Assembly: GCA_900766135.1 (NCBI GenBank)
Contig: CAAFUF010000009.1
Location: 44,795-108,794 of the forward strand
Reading direction: 5' to 3'
Length of the DNA stretch: 64,000 nucleotides
Source of the DNA: Paenibacillaceae bacterium
GTDB lineage: Bacteria > Bacillota > Bacilli > Paenibacillales > Paenibacillaceae
Shown here: positions 17,577-26,044 of the stretch, piece by piece
Layout of the letters: each line of letters begins with the position of its first letter
Numbering within the stretch: the stretch's first letter is position 1
Position numbers and translations under genes: made by a program
The notes under the pieces: model-generated
What the model was told of the DNA's origin: nothing
Databases searched by the model: none
The model's input: the letters and a program-made list of their open reading frames with translations, nothing else

Positions 17577-18570
17577 GGAAAACCAGTCCGATGAATTCGT
17601 CCAGCTCCAAATTGCCGAAGTAGTGCTTCACGTCCGTGCCGGCGAGTGCCTCCCGTACGGCCGAATCTTCATATTTCACGCCTCTCAGCTTGTCCTCGAT
17701 ATCCGCCACGTCGCCTACGCCAAAGAAATCGCCGTAGATCTTGATGTCCTGAATATGCCCGTCTTTGATGTTCATGCGCAGATCGATAATGCCGACCGGG
17801 AATTTTTTGGCGTGCTTCACGTTGCTCTCCGGCGACAAACCGTAGTTCCAATCCCAATTCTTATAGCGTTGCGCGGAAATCTCATGGATTTTCTCCCAAT
17901 CCGCTTCCGTCAATTTATATTGAGGCACCGCGTTGGGTTCCATGCCGAAAATATGCCGAAGCAGCTCGGCGCGGAATTCCTCGATCGTCATTTTGCGCTC
18001 CAGGAAGTCGATGATGTTGGCAACCCGGCTGCGCACGGATTTCGTGCTCTTCGATTTGAATTTCTCCGGATTGGCATGCAGCGATGCCTGTACGTTGTCG
18101 AGGTTCAGATTGAACATCAGCGTGCCGTGGCTGAACATCCGCCCGCGCGTGGCGAATTGGGCGTTGCCGGAGATCTTTTGCTCCCCGACCTGAAGGTCGT
18201 TGCGACCGGTCATTTCCGCGTTCACGCCCAGCGATTTCAATGCCTGCACCACCGGCTCGGTAAACTTGCGGAAGTTGTGGAACGACTCGCCGTCATCCTT
18301 GGTGATGAAGCTGAAGTTGAGGTTCCCCAGGTCGTGGTACACCGCGCCGCCCCCGGAAAGCCGCCGAACGACTTGCACGCCGTTCTCCTTGACGTATTCC
18401 TGATTGATCTCCTCGATGGTGTTCTGGTGCTTGCCGATAATGACGGAAGGAGCGTTGATATAAAACAGCAAATAGCTGTCGTCCTCCAGCGGCAAATGTC
18501 TCAAGGCATATTCTTCGATGGCCAAATTGACGGACGCATCGGTAATGCCTTCGTTATCGATAAACAGCAT
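17566..18570 (-). CDS. lplJ: Lipoate-protein ligase A
   Basis: 334-residue ligase that adenylates free lipoate and transfers it to lipoyl domains of 2-oxoacid dehydrogenases and GcvH. The N-terminal catalytic domain shows the lipoate-binding motif RRLSGGGAVYHD (69-80) and the catalytic lysine in GEQKISGNAQF (Lys132); the C-terminal accessory domain follows from about residue 250. Size and layout match the Gram-positive LplJ/LplA type with both domains. AGGAGG precedes the ATG. It is the first gene of the minus-strand operon with the EamA transporter and the HAD phosphatase. The symbol follows the Bacillus name; lplA is equally used. Confidence 0.93.
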   Translation of the reverse strand: MLFIDNEGITDASVNLAIEEYALRHLPLEDDSYLLFYINAPSVIIGKHQNTIEEINQEYVKENGVQVVRRLSGGGAVYHDLGNLNFSFITKDDGESFHNFRKFTEPVVQALKSLGVNAEMTGRNDLQVGEQKISGNAQFATRGRMFSHGTLMFNLNLDNVQASLHANPEKFKSKSTKSVRSRVANIIDFLERKMTIEEFRAELLRHIFGMEPNAVPQYKLTEADWEKIHEISAQRYKNWDWNYGLSPESNVKHAKKFPVGIIDLRMNIKDGHIQDIKIYGDFFGVGDVADIEDKLRGVKYEDSAVREALAGTDVKHYFGNLELDEFIGLVFLEE

Positions 18571-18827
18571 GGTTTTCCATCCTCCTATTTGCGGCCGGCT
18601 GCCTGAATCTCAGGCCCCGGTAGGTAGTCTTGCACGCATACGATTTTATTGTAAACCAATTGGTGTCGAAACCAAAGGGGGAGCAAGGGATTTTGCTGAA
18701 AAAGAACGCGAGTCCTTCCTTATTGACGGAAGGGGGCGGGGAACAGATAATGGGGACACCTGAACTTTTTGGCGAGAAAAGAAAAACGTGCATCGATGCA
18801 AGGAGCATAAGGAAAGAGGGATTAGTC

Positions 18828-19937
18828 ATGGAGTTGGAAGTTTACGGCCACGGCGGCGACCTGGTGACGGCTTCAGCCCGGTACGGCGTGGCGGCGGGGG
18901 AATGGACGGACTTTAGCGCGAATATCAATCCGCTGGGGCCGCCGCCGGGGCTGCTGGATGCCCTTCGGGAGGCGCTGCCGGGCATTGTACGTTATCCGGA
19001 TCCCGGTCACCGCAAGCTGGTGACGCAGTTGGCTTCCCGCCTTCAAGTGGAGGAGGAAACGCTGGTCGTCGGCAACGGGGCCGCGGAAAATATGGCGTTG
19101 GCGCTGCTCGGACTCGCCCCGGGGAAGGTCGGGATCGTGGAGCCTTGCTTCTCCGAATACCGTACGCTTTCGGAGCAGTTTGGCGCCCGGGTGCAGTCGG
19201 TGTTCGGAACGGAGGAGCAGGCATTCCGGGCAATGCCGGAGGAAATCGAAGGGCTGATCCGTGAGACGGATTTGACGTTCATCGGGCAGCCCAACAATCC
19301 GAACGGGGTGCAATACGGGATAGATGAGCTGCGGCGGTTCGCCGCGGCCGGAGAGCGATACGGCACGTACGTGGTGGTGGATGAAGCGTTTATCGACTTT
19401 ATTCCGGAACCGGAGCGCCGGACGCTGCTGCCGGAGCTGGGAGAATATCCGCATCTCGTCCTGATCCGCTCGATGACGAAGTTTTATGCGATCCCGGGCC
19501 TCCGGCTCGGTTATGCCATCGCGCAGCCGGAGACGGCGCGTCGCATGCGGGACAAGCAGGTGACCTGGAGCGTTAATTCACTGGCGCTTCTGGCGGGCGA
19601 GTTTTGTCTGGGGGCGGACGCTTCGTACGAGCAGGCGACTTTGGAGCTGGTGAAGCGGCAGCGCGATCGGCTGGCGGGGGAGTTGACACGGCTGGGTTGT
19701 CAAACCTGGCCGAGCATGGTCAACTTCTTGCTCGTCCGGCTGCCGGAGACTTGGACGGCCGAAGCGATGCAAACCGCTCTGGGACGGCGCGGGGTATTGG
19801 TGCGCAGCTGCGCAATGTACCCCGGGCTGACGAGGCGGGACATCCGGCTGGCGGTGAAGGATGAGCCGGCCTGCGTCAAGCTGCTGCGGGAGCTGGAAGC
19901 GGTGATGGGAGAATCGATGTCGGGAGAGATTCGGTAA
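18828..19937 (+). CDS. cobD: L-threonine-phosphate decarboxylase (CobD-type aminotransferase)
   Basis: 369-residue fold-type I PLP enzyme making (R)-1-amino-2-propanol phosphate, the linker between the corrin ring and the nucleotide loop of cobalamin. The N-terminal HGGD and DFSANINPLGPP motifs are characteristic of CobD/CobC. The PLP lysine lies in SMTKFYAIPGLRLGY and the PNNPNG motif is present. The ATG at 18828 follows GGAAAGAGGG; the frame stays open to 18630 but without signal. It leads a cluster with cbiZ, cbiB and a CobC-type phosphatase. Histidinol-phosphate aminotransferase is the main lookalike but lacks the HGGD start. The 257-base gap upstream has no B12 riboswitch. Confidence 0.92.
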   Translation: MELEVYGHGGDLVTASARYGVAAGEWTDFSANINPLGPPPGLLDALREALPGIVRYPDPGHRKLVTQLASRLQVEEETLVVGNGAAENMALALLGLAPGKVGIVEPCFSEYRTLSEQFGARVQSVFGTEEQAFRAMPEEIEGLIRETDLTFIGQPNNPNGVQYGIDELRRFAAAGERYGTYVVVDEAFIDFIPEPERRTLLPELGEYPHLVLIRSMTKFYAIPGLRLGYAIAQPETARRMRDKQVTWSVNSLALLAGEFCLGADASYEQATLELVKRQRDRLAGELTRLGCQTWPSMVNFLLVRLPETWTAEAMQTALGRRGVLVRSCAMYPGLTRRDIRLAVKDEPACVKLLRELEAVMGESMSGEIR

Positions 19938-20044
19938 AGGAGAATTCACGGGGAATGGGAACGGGTCCGTGTGAATTCATGACGATAGCGATGAGATGAA
20001 CGAGCTTCGTTTGTGAGAGACGAGGTATGGGGAGGAAAGGGAAA

Positions 20045-20788
20045 ATGACGATGGAAATGCCTTTTATGGAGGCGAATCCGGGCGAGGTTTATGCATCCGA
20101 AGCCTGGCCCGGCTTGAAGCTGGAATTCGGGGAGCGCCATTTGATGCTGGAGGCGCCGCAGGCGATGGACGGCCTGAGCAGCGCGGTGTACGGCGGCGGC
20201 TTCGGTCGACTGCGACGTATGGTCAACATCTATGTGGATCGCCATTACCGCTGCGATGATCCGGCACGGGACATCGCGGATCTGCTGGGGCAGTGGGGTT
20301 ACCCGGCCGATGAAACGGCCGGGCTGCTGACGGCGGTGCCGATGCGTTACGCGGCGGTGGCGGAGGAGCGGGGGGACGATTTCGCCGTCTTCTGCTGCGC
20401 GACGGCGGGAGCCTCGAACGCCGCGCGGGCCGGCGTTCGGCGGACGACGTTCCCGGCTTCGTGGACGCCGGGAACGATCAATGTGCTGCTGGCCGTGGAC
20501 GGGCGGCTCACGCCGGCGGCGATGGTGAACGCCGTGATGACGGCGACGGAGGCCAAGGCGGCCGCGTTGGGCGATCTCGGCGTACTGGATGCCGAGAACG
20601 GACTTGCGGCCACCGGCACCACGACCGACGCGGTCGCGCTGGGCGTGAGCCAGCGGGTCGACTGGCCGCTGCTGCACGCTTACGCGGGCACCGCGACGGA
20701 TCTGGGCGGCACGGTGGGCCGCCTGGTGTACGCCGCCGTAGGCGCGTCGCTGCGCGCGGCGGCCGCGGGCGCGGGAGCCCGCCGGTGA
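20045..20788 (+). CDS. cbiZ: Adenosylcobinamide amidohydrolase CbiZ
   Basis: 247 residues. CbiZ hydrolyses the aminopropanol linker of adenosylcobinamide or pseudocobalamin to give adenosylcobyric acid, allowing incomplete or foreign corrinoids to be rebuilt. The family's AVYGGGFG start region and GTTTDAVALG motif near the C-terminus are present. ATG 20045 is chosen because the GGGGAGG site at about 20029-20035 lies just ahead; ATG 20027 would precede it. Its stop overlaps the cbiB start. Together with CbiB, CobQ and CobD this gives a complete remodelling route: import, linker removal, re-amidation and reattachment. Confidence 0.88.
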   Translation: MTMEMPFMEANPGEVYASEAWPGLKLEFGERHLMLEAPQAMDGLSSAVYGGGFGRLRRMVNIYVDRHYRCDDPARDIADLLGQWGYPADETAGLLTAVPMRYAAVAEERGDDFAVFCCATAGASNAARAGVRRTTFPASWTPGTINVLLAVDGRLTPAAMVNAVMTATEAKAAALGDLGVLDAENGLAATGTTTDAVALGVSQRVDWPLLHAYAGTATDLGGTVGRLVYAAVGASLRAAAAGAGARR

Positions 20789-21756
20789 TGGCGGCGTGGT
20801 GGGTGGTGCCGGTCGCGTATGCGCTCGACCGGCTGCTCGGCGATCCGCGCTGGCTCCCCCACCCGGTGGTGGGGATGGGCAAGGCGATCGCCGCGCTCGA
20901 GGCGGCCATCCGCCGCCTCGTCCCGCCCCGCCGCTACCGGGCGGCGGGGGGGCTGCTGCCGCTGGTCGTAGCCGGCGGCAGCTTTGCCTTGACCTGGGCG
21001 CTGCTGCGCCTGCTGGCCCAGGTCAGCCCTTGGCTGGCGGCCGGGGTGGAGGCCGCCCTCATCTGGACGACGATCGCCGCCAAAGGCTTGCGCGAGGCGG
21101 GGATGGACGTGGCAGGCCACCTGCTGCGCGGTGACCTGCCCGCCGCCCGCCGCGCGCTCGGCATGATCGTCGGACGCGACACGGCGCACCTGGATGCGCC
21201 GGAGATCACGCGCGGCGCCGTCGAAACCGTCGCCGAGAACATCGTCGACGCCGTCGTGTCGCCGCTGTTTTTCGCGCTGCTGGGCGGCGCCCCGCTGGCG
21301 ATGGCGTACCGGGCGGTGAACACCCTCGATTCGATGGTCGGCTACAAGAACGATAAATACATCGATCTCGGCTGGGCTTCCGCCCGGTTGGACGATCTCG
21401 CCAATTACCTCCCCGCGCGGCTGACGGCGCTGCTGCTCTACGTCGCAGCATGGGCCTTGCGGCTGGACGCCCGCGGCGCGTGGCGAATGGTGCGCCGCGA
21501 TGCCGCCAAGCATCCCAGCCCGAACAGCGGCTATCCGGAAGCGGCGGTAGCCGGGGCGCTCGGGGTAAGGCTTGGCGGGGAAAATTCCTATCACGGCGTC
21601 GTCTCGTTCCGCGCCTATATGGGCGACAAAACCCGGGAACTGGTGTCCGAGGACGTGGCTCGCACGGCAAAGCTGATGTTCTGGACGGCGAATGCGACGG
21701 TGATCGCGGGTACGGCGATATGGATCGCGATCGCCGGCCATTGGGCCTGGGTGTAG
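20788..21756 (+). CDS. cbiB: Adenosylcobinamide-phosphate synthase CbiB
   Basis: 322-residue membrane enzyme joining adenosylcobyric acid to aminopropanol phosphate. Family landmarks are present: DRLLGDPRWLPHPVVGMGKAI at the start (11-31), NTLDSMVGYKNDKY in the middle and HPSPNSGYPEAAVAGAL towards the C-terminus, with four to five hydrophobic segments. The start ATG overlaps the cbiZ stop (TGATG), so translation is coupled; a longer frame from 20461 is out-of-frame reading of cbiZ. CobD, the previous gene, supplies its aminopropanol phosphate substrate. GC content here is high, as in cbiZ. Confidence 0.93.
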   Translation: MAAWWVVPVAYALDRLLGDPRWLPHPVVGMGKAIAALEAAIRRLVPPRRYRAAGGLLPLVVAGGSFALTWALLRLLAQVSPWLAAGVEAALIWTTIAAKGLREAGMDVAGHLLRGDLPAARRALGMIVGRDTAHLDAPEITRGAVETVAENIVDAVVSPLFFALLGGAPLAMAYRAVNTLDSMVGYKNDKYIDLGWASARLDDLANYLPARLTALLLYVAAWALRLDARGAWRMVRRDAAKHPSPNSGYPEAAVAGALGVRLGGENSYHGVVSFRAYMGDKTRELVSEDVARTAKLMFWTANATVIAGTAIWIAIAGHWAWV

Positions 21757-21828
21757 TCCGGATGCGGTCTGAGGCGTCCTCAAGTTTGGCTTGAGCTCGG
21801 CGGTTATTTCCAGGGGAGGTGAACGAAA

Positions 21829-22539
21829 ATGAACGTGGAATGGTGGCTGGTTCGTCACGGTCTTACGGCCTGGAACGCCGAACGCCGGTATCAAGGCCAC
21901 AGCGATCCGCCGCTGCTGCCGGGTGAAGCGTCGGGCTTGGCAGAGCTGCGCCGGGAGCTGGCGGGGGGGAGGTTCACCGCGGTATATGCCAGCGATTTGC
22001 GGCGCTGCCGGGAAACGTTGGCGTGGGCGCGCCCAGACCTGCTGGACGCCTTGCAACGCGACCCCCGTTTACGGGAAATGAATTTCGGCCGGTGGGAAGG
22101 CCAAACGTATGAAATGCTGAAGGATGACGAGCGATACCGTGCCTGGCTCGACGATCCGCAGGCGGTCACGCCACCCGGCGGCGAATCGTGGGAGGCTTTT
22201 AAGGCACGTGTTTCGGAGGTGTGCGGGGAACTCCTGACGCGGACGGAAGCGTTAACGGGAGCGGCCCCCGGCTCCCGCAGCCGGGCCAGCACCCAATCCC
22301 CCGAGCTTCAACCGCGTACGCTGCTCTCACAGCCGCCTTCGCCTCCCTTCTCGTTGGTGGATCGGGAATCCTTGCGCTTGCTTATCGTCACGCATGGCGG
22401 CGTGATCTCGATGCTATGTTCGCTGCTGCAGCCCGGTCTGGGTTTCTGGGACACCCGGGTTGGGCCGGGCGGCGTGAAACGTTTGTACTTTCAAGGGCAA
22501 GGGGAACCTGGGGAAGAGAAGGAGAGGTTCGATGAATGA
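21829..22539 (+). CDS. cobC: Histidine phosphatase, probable alpha-ribazole phosphatase
   Basis: 236-residue phosphoglycerate-mutase superfamily protein with the catalytic VRHGLTAWN motif (8-16), a second arginine at ASDLRRCRET, the acid in REMNFGRWEG and the distal histidine in VTHGGV. CobC removes the 5' phosphate of alpha-ribazole or adenosylcobalamin phosphate, the last step of nucleotide-loop assembly, and the position after cobD-cbiZ-cbiB fits. About 40 residues rich in Ser, Pro and Arg (146-187) interrupt the domain before the final strand, making it longer than the usual 200 residues. A general phosphatase role cannot be excluded. It overlaps the following oxidoreductase gene by eight bases. 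Confidence 0.8.
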   Translation: MNVEWWLVRHGLTAWNAERRYQGHSDPPLLPGEASGLAELRRELAGGRFTAVYASDLRRCRETLAWARPDLLDALQRDPRLREMNFGRWEGQTYEMLKDDERYRAWLDDPQAVTPPGGESWEAFKARVSEVCGELLTRTEALTGAAPGSRSRASTQSPELQPRTLLSQPPSPPFSLVDRESLRLLIVTHGGVISMLCSLLQPGLGFWDTRVGPGGVKRLYFQGQGEPGEEKERFDE

Positions 22540-23458
22540 TTCTGAGATGAAGCTTAAGCTTAGCGTGCTGGATTTGGTTCCGAAGCTCCCGGGGACCACG
22601 GCTGAAGCGGCGCTCGAACAAGCCATCCATTTAGCTCGGCAAGCGGAAGAGCTGGGATATCTGCGCTACTGGACGACGGAGCACCACGATATGGAGGCAC
22701 TGGCCAGTGCGGCGCCGGAGGTGCTGCTGTCCGCCATTGGAGCGGCCACCCGCCGGATTCGTCTTGGGTCGGGTGCCGTATTGCTGCCGCATTACAGTCC
22801 GCTCAAGGTAGCGGAAAACTTCCGTCTGTTGGCGGCCCTGTACCCGGGGCGCGTTGACCTTGGGATCGGGAGGGCTCCCGGCGGGGAGGCGCACGCGGCG
22901 ATGGCATTAAGCGGCAATTTCCTCGAACGGGTGGGGCGTTATCCGCAGTTGGCCAAGGATCTTTCCGACCTGCTGGCGGATCGTTACAGCTACGACGATC
23001 ATCCCGTTGCCGCAAGGCCGATTCCCCGGGTTCCGCTAGAGTTGTGGATGCTCGGCACCAATGTCAAAAGCGCGGGCTACGCGGCCGAACTCGGCACGGG
23101 ATACGTCTTCGGCCAATTTATGAGCGACAGCGACGGAGCCGAGATCCTGCGGGCCTACCGCGAAGCCTTCCGCCCCTCCGTTCACCGCCCCGAGTCCTCC
23201 GCCATGCTTGCCGTCAGCGTGATTTGCGCGGAGACCGAAGCGCGGGCGGAGGCCTTGGCGGCGAAGACGGCGGAGGGGTTCCGCGCCCGCGGGGGTTCGC
23301 CTTTTCAAGGTTTTGCCGGGACAGGCAAGCAAGTCCGCGAACATTTGAGGAACCTGCAAGAGAAGTGCGGGAACGACGAGTTTTTGATCGTCTCGCCGAT
23401 TTCCGATTACGAGGAGCGGCTGCTTTCCTATCGGCTGCTGGCCGAAAAGTACACGTAA
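22532..23458 (+). CDS. LLM-class flavin-dependent oxidoreductase
   Basis: 308-residue bacterial-luciferase-like TIM-barrel protein of the MsnO8/YtmO group: LSVLDLVP start, RYWTTEHHDM (45-54), GSGAVLLPHYSPLKVAENF and LGIGRAPGG. These enzymes use FMNH2 or F420 to oxidise small substrates. It is translated in overlap with the phosphatase gene and so rides on the cobalamin cluster. A link to B12 (for instance release of the lower ligand) is possible but unsupported. A GC hairpin (23468-23475 with 23483-23490) follows the stop without a T-run. Confidence 0.88.
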   Translation: MNDSEMKLKLSVLDLVPKLPGTTAEAALEQAIHLARQAEELGYLRYWTTEHHDMEALASAAPEVLLSAIGAATRRIRLGSGAVLLPHYSPLKVAENFRLLAALYPGRVDLGIGRAPGGEAHAAMALSGNFLERVGRYPQLAKDLSDLLADRYSYDDHPVAARPIPRVPLELWMLGTNVKSAGYAAELGTGYVFGQFMSDSDGAEILRAYREAFRPSVHRPESSAMLAVSVICAETEARAEALAAKTAEGFRARGGSPFQGFAGTGKQVREHLRNLQEKCGNDEFLIVSPISDYEERLLSYRLLAEKYT

Positions 23459-23508
23459 CACGAAGATCGGGAGGGTGCAATCCCCTCCCGTGTCCCATTA
23501 CGATAATG

Positions 23509-23689
23509 AAATGTTGTAAATTGTACAACATTTTCCCCTGGTCCACGGGGCTTCTGGCCAAAATGTTGCAGAAAGTGCAGCATTTTTGCGGCAGAAAGCC
23601 CAATTTGCCCTGAAATGTTGTACAAAATGCAACATTTTGTGGTCGGCAGCCCCAAGCTGACCAAAAATGTTGTAGAAAATACAACATTA
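23509..23689. repeat. Regular array of four 25-bp palindromes at 52-bp spacing
   Basis: Palindromic units AAATGTTGTA-N5-TACAACATTT lie at 23509-23533, 23561-23585, 23613-23637 and 23665-23689, exactly 52 bases apart, with three unrelated 27-base spacers. Arm differences in units 2 and 3 remain pairable as G-U in plus-strand RNA. No cas gene is near and the repeats are not identical, so this is not scored as CRISPR. It begins a 1.1-kb gap in which no gene is supported. Confidence 0.9.
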
Positions 23690-23753
23690 GTTAGCACCAT
23701 TCGCACCAACCGCCCCAACGATCTCACGAATGAAACGCTCACGGGAAAACGCC

Positions 23754-24280
23754 CATTGCACCTACACACCATTGCACCCGCACACTATTGCACCCTTACG
23801 CCATTGCAGCGCACACCATTACACTTACTTACATTGCACCTACACGCCATTGCACCCGCACACTGTTGCCCCCTTACGCCATTGCAGCGCACACCATTAC
23901 ACTTACTCACATTGCACAACACTCCGTTGCCCCGCACACTATTGCCCCCTTACGCCATTGCAGCGCACACCATTACACTTACTCACATTGCACCTACACG
24001 CCATTGCACCCGCACACTATTGTACCCTTACGCCATTGCAGCGCACACCATTATACTTTCTCACATTGCGCCTATACACCGTTGCCCCGCACACTGTTGC
24101 CCCCTTACGCCATTGCAGCACACACCATTATACTTACTCACATTGCACCTATACACCGTTGCCCCGCACACTGTTTCCCCCTTACGCCGTTGCAGCGCAC
24201 ACCATTACACTTACTCACATTGCACCTACACACCGTTGCACCCACTCACCATAGCACCTCGCTATCGCGCCAACATACCT
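23754..24280. repeat. 78-bp tandem repeat (minisatellite), about six and a half units
   Basis: Units starting CATTGCACC recur at 23754, 23832, 23910, 23986, 24064, 24141 and 24218 (periods 78, 78, 76, 78, 77, 77). Each unit is itself built of five 15-17-base variants of CCATTGCACCYRCACA. All three plus frames are open through it, but the 76/77-base units shift frame, so a repeat protein is unlikely. The sequence is strongly C-rich and G-poor on this strand. The remainder of the gap to the lipoprotein gene at 24565 shows only the cre-like site. Confidence 0.88.
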
Positions 24281-24507
24281 TCACGCCATCACGCCGCGAA
24301 TGCTCGCGATCGCACCCATGCCCCGCCCCCTGGATCGCTTTCGCCGTGGCCGAGCTTCTCTCACAAGGCGCCCCTACTCCCTGTCGCGCATCCCAGGTTA
24401 CCCTTCCGTGCCCGCTCGCCCTGCCCTCCATTCCCAATTCCAAGGAAACAGGGGAATTTCTACATACCTAAAAAAAACCTACCGGATATCCAAAGTTCGC
24501 GCCTTGT

Positions 24508-24521
24508 TGAAAGCGCTTAAA
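24508..24521 (+). promoter_or_regulatory. Candidate CcpA cre site
   Basis: TGAAAGCGCTTAAA matches the Bacillus cre consensus TGWAARCGYTWNCW at 13 of 14 positions and lies about 45 bases upstream of the sugar-binding lipoprotein gene, where carbon catabolite repression would be expected. No clear -35/-10 pair was recognised next to it. Confidence 0.65.
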
Positions 24522-24564
24522 GGCATAATAATGGGTTTATCCTAAACACAGGGGGCATGATTCA

Positions 24565-25920
24565 ATGGTTAATAAGAAGCTATGGAAGAGAACTTCCGCA
24601 ATCGCTTTAACCGCCGTGCTGGCACTGAGCTTGTCGGCTTGCGGAGGAGGCGCGGCGAAGAACAACGCGGCGGCGAACGAGCCGGCCGGAAACGGAGCGA
24701 AGAGCGGGAGCAGCGGCGAGAAGATCACCATCACGTTCCAGAATATTTACCCGGACCCGGCAACTCCGTCCTATAAAACGATCCATGCGCTGGTCGAAGA
24801 GTATGAAGCGGCGCATCCCAACGTTCATATCGAGCTCGACACGCTGAATACCGACCAGCAGAAAATCAAGCTCAAAACGCAAGCGGCTTCCAAGGAGGTT
24901 CCGGATATTACGATCGTGAACCCGGCCGCGCAAATGAAACCGTTCGTGGACGCCGGCCTGCTGGCGCCGCTGAACGACATGCTGGACCAAAACGGTCTGA
25001 AGGACACGTACCAAGCGGGCCTGCTCGATTACTACAGCTTTGACGGCAACGTGTATGCCCTGCCGGACGGCAACAATATCGAAGTTGTCTATTACAACAA
25101 AGAATTGTTCGAGCAAGCCGGCATCACCAAAACGCCGGAAACGTTCGACGAATTCCTGGCTGACGTGAAGATATTCAAAGAGAAAGGCATCACGCCGCTG
25201 GCGATCGGGGAGAAGGACTCCTGGACCGGTTCGTTCCTGTTCATGAACATCCTGCTTCGCACCAATGGCGGACCGGGCTTCCTGCAAGACGTGATGGACG
25301 GCAAGAAGACGTTTGAAGACCCGGCCTTCATCGAAGCCGTCGACAAGTTCCAAGAGCTGGTGCAAGCCGGCGCGTTCCCGGACGGCGCAACGTCGATCGA
25401 CGCAACGGCGGGCGGCAACATCTTCAAATCCGGCCAAGCGGCCATGTGGGTCATCGGCTCCTGGGAGACGGGGGCGATCGACGCTTCGTCCGTTGCGGGC
25501 AAAGTCGGCGCGTTCCCATTCCCGACGGTGAACGGCAAAGGCGATCCGAACGAGTTCATGCTGGCGCCGGGCAGCGCGTTTGCGGTATCGGCGAACAGCG
25601 AGCATCTGCAGGAAACGAAGGACTTCCTGAACTTCTTTGCGCTGAACTTCCCTAAGAAGCAATTTGAAAACAAAAACGCCGTAGGTCTCGGCCAAAAAGT
25701 CGACGGCGACCTGAAAGCCGCCGGTTACTCCGACCTCGCCATCAACGTGGCTGAATTGTTCAACCAAGTCAAGGGCGGCGACCTGGCGTTCGACAATACG
25801 ATGAATCCGGCAACGGCGCAAGTCCACCTGAGCAGCATCCAAAACCTGTTTGTACAGAAAGTGGATTCCGCTCAAGTAGCGAAAGAGCATCAAACCGCCT
25901 TTGAAGCCAACAAGCAGTAA
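24565..25920 (+). CDS. Extracellular sugar-binding lipoprotein of ABC importer
   Basis: 451-residue cluster-1 binding protein. Lipoprotein signal ends at LSAC (Cys26), followed by an Ala/Asn/Gly linker and the binding fold (ITFQNIYPDP, PDITIVNPAAQ, YALPDGNNIEVVYYNKELF). It begins the operon binding protein, permease, permease, histidine kinase, response regulator. A cre-like site upstream suggests glucose repression, and the kinase/regulator pair at the operon end suggests induction by its sugar. No glycosidase lies beside it, so the ligand is unknown. Confidence 0.93.
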   Translation: MVNKKLWKRTSAIALTAVLALSLSACGGGAAKNNAAANEPAGNGAKSGSSGEKITITFQNIYPDPATPSYKTIHALVEEYEAAHPNVHIELDTLNTDQQKIKLKTQAASKEVPDITIVNPAAQMKPFVDAGLLAPLNDMLDQNGLKDTYQAGLLDYYSFDGNVYALPDGNNIEVVYYNKELFEQAGITKTPETFDEFLADVKIFKEKGITPLAIGEKDSWTGSFLFMNILLRTNGGPGFLQDVMDGKKTFEDPAFIEAVDKFQELVQAGAFPDGATSIDATAGGNIFKSGQAAMWVIGSWETGAIDASSVAGKVGAFPFPTVNGKGDPNEFMLAPGSAFAVSANSEHLQETKDFLNFFALNFPKKQFENKNAVGLGQKVDGDLKAAGYSDLAINVAELFNQVKGGDLAFDNTMNPATAQVHLSSIQNLFVQKVDSAQVAKEHQTAFEANKQ

Positions 25921-25970
25921 CATTAACCATACCTACCATACCTGATATCCCTAAAAAGTTACCTTTCCAT

Positions 25971-26021
25971 CGATGCGAAGTAGCCTTTGGAGCATTCATG
26001 CTGGAGCGCTTCTTCGCATCG
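25971..26021 (+). promoter_or_regulatory. Hairpin between binding protein and permease genes
   Basis: A 10-bp perfect stem CGATGCGAAG (25971-25980) with CTTCGCATCG (26012-26021) and a 31-base loop lies in the gap after the binding-protein gene. With no T-run it is more likely an RNA-stabilising or attenuating hairpin than a full terminator. Confidence 0.55.
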
Positions 26022-26044
26022 CATTTCTATTGGGGGGCGGAGAG

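Noticed and set aside
18571..18827. Cobalamin riboswitch upstream of cobD
   Set aside because: The gap was read for the GCCACTG B12 box and the AAATCCGGC arm; neither is present.
20680..22056. 458-residue minus-strand frame opposite cbiB and the phosphatase
   Set aside because: High GC creates long antisense frames. It is Arg/Gln/Pro-rich without a recognisable domain, while the plus strand encodes clear families.
23509..23689. CRISPR array
   Set aside because: The spacing is perfectly regular, but the four repeats differ from each other, are palindromic through most of their length, and no cas genes lie in the window.
23615..24520. His/Thr/Leu-rich repeat proteins in three overlapping plus frames
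   Set aside because: They arise from the stop-poor 78-bp tandem repeat. Unit lengths of 76 and 77 shift the frame, no ribosome site or signal sequence is seen, and all three frames are equally open.
24607..25923. 438-residue minus-strand frame opposite the sugar-binding lipoprotein
   Set aside because: It is a mirror of a well-supported coding gene and has no ribosome site or domain.
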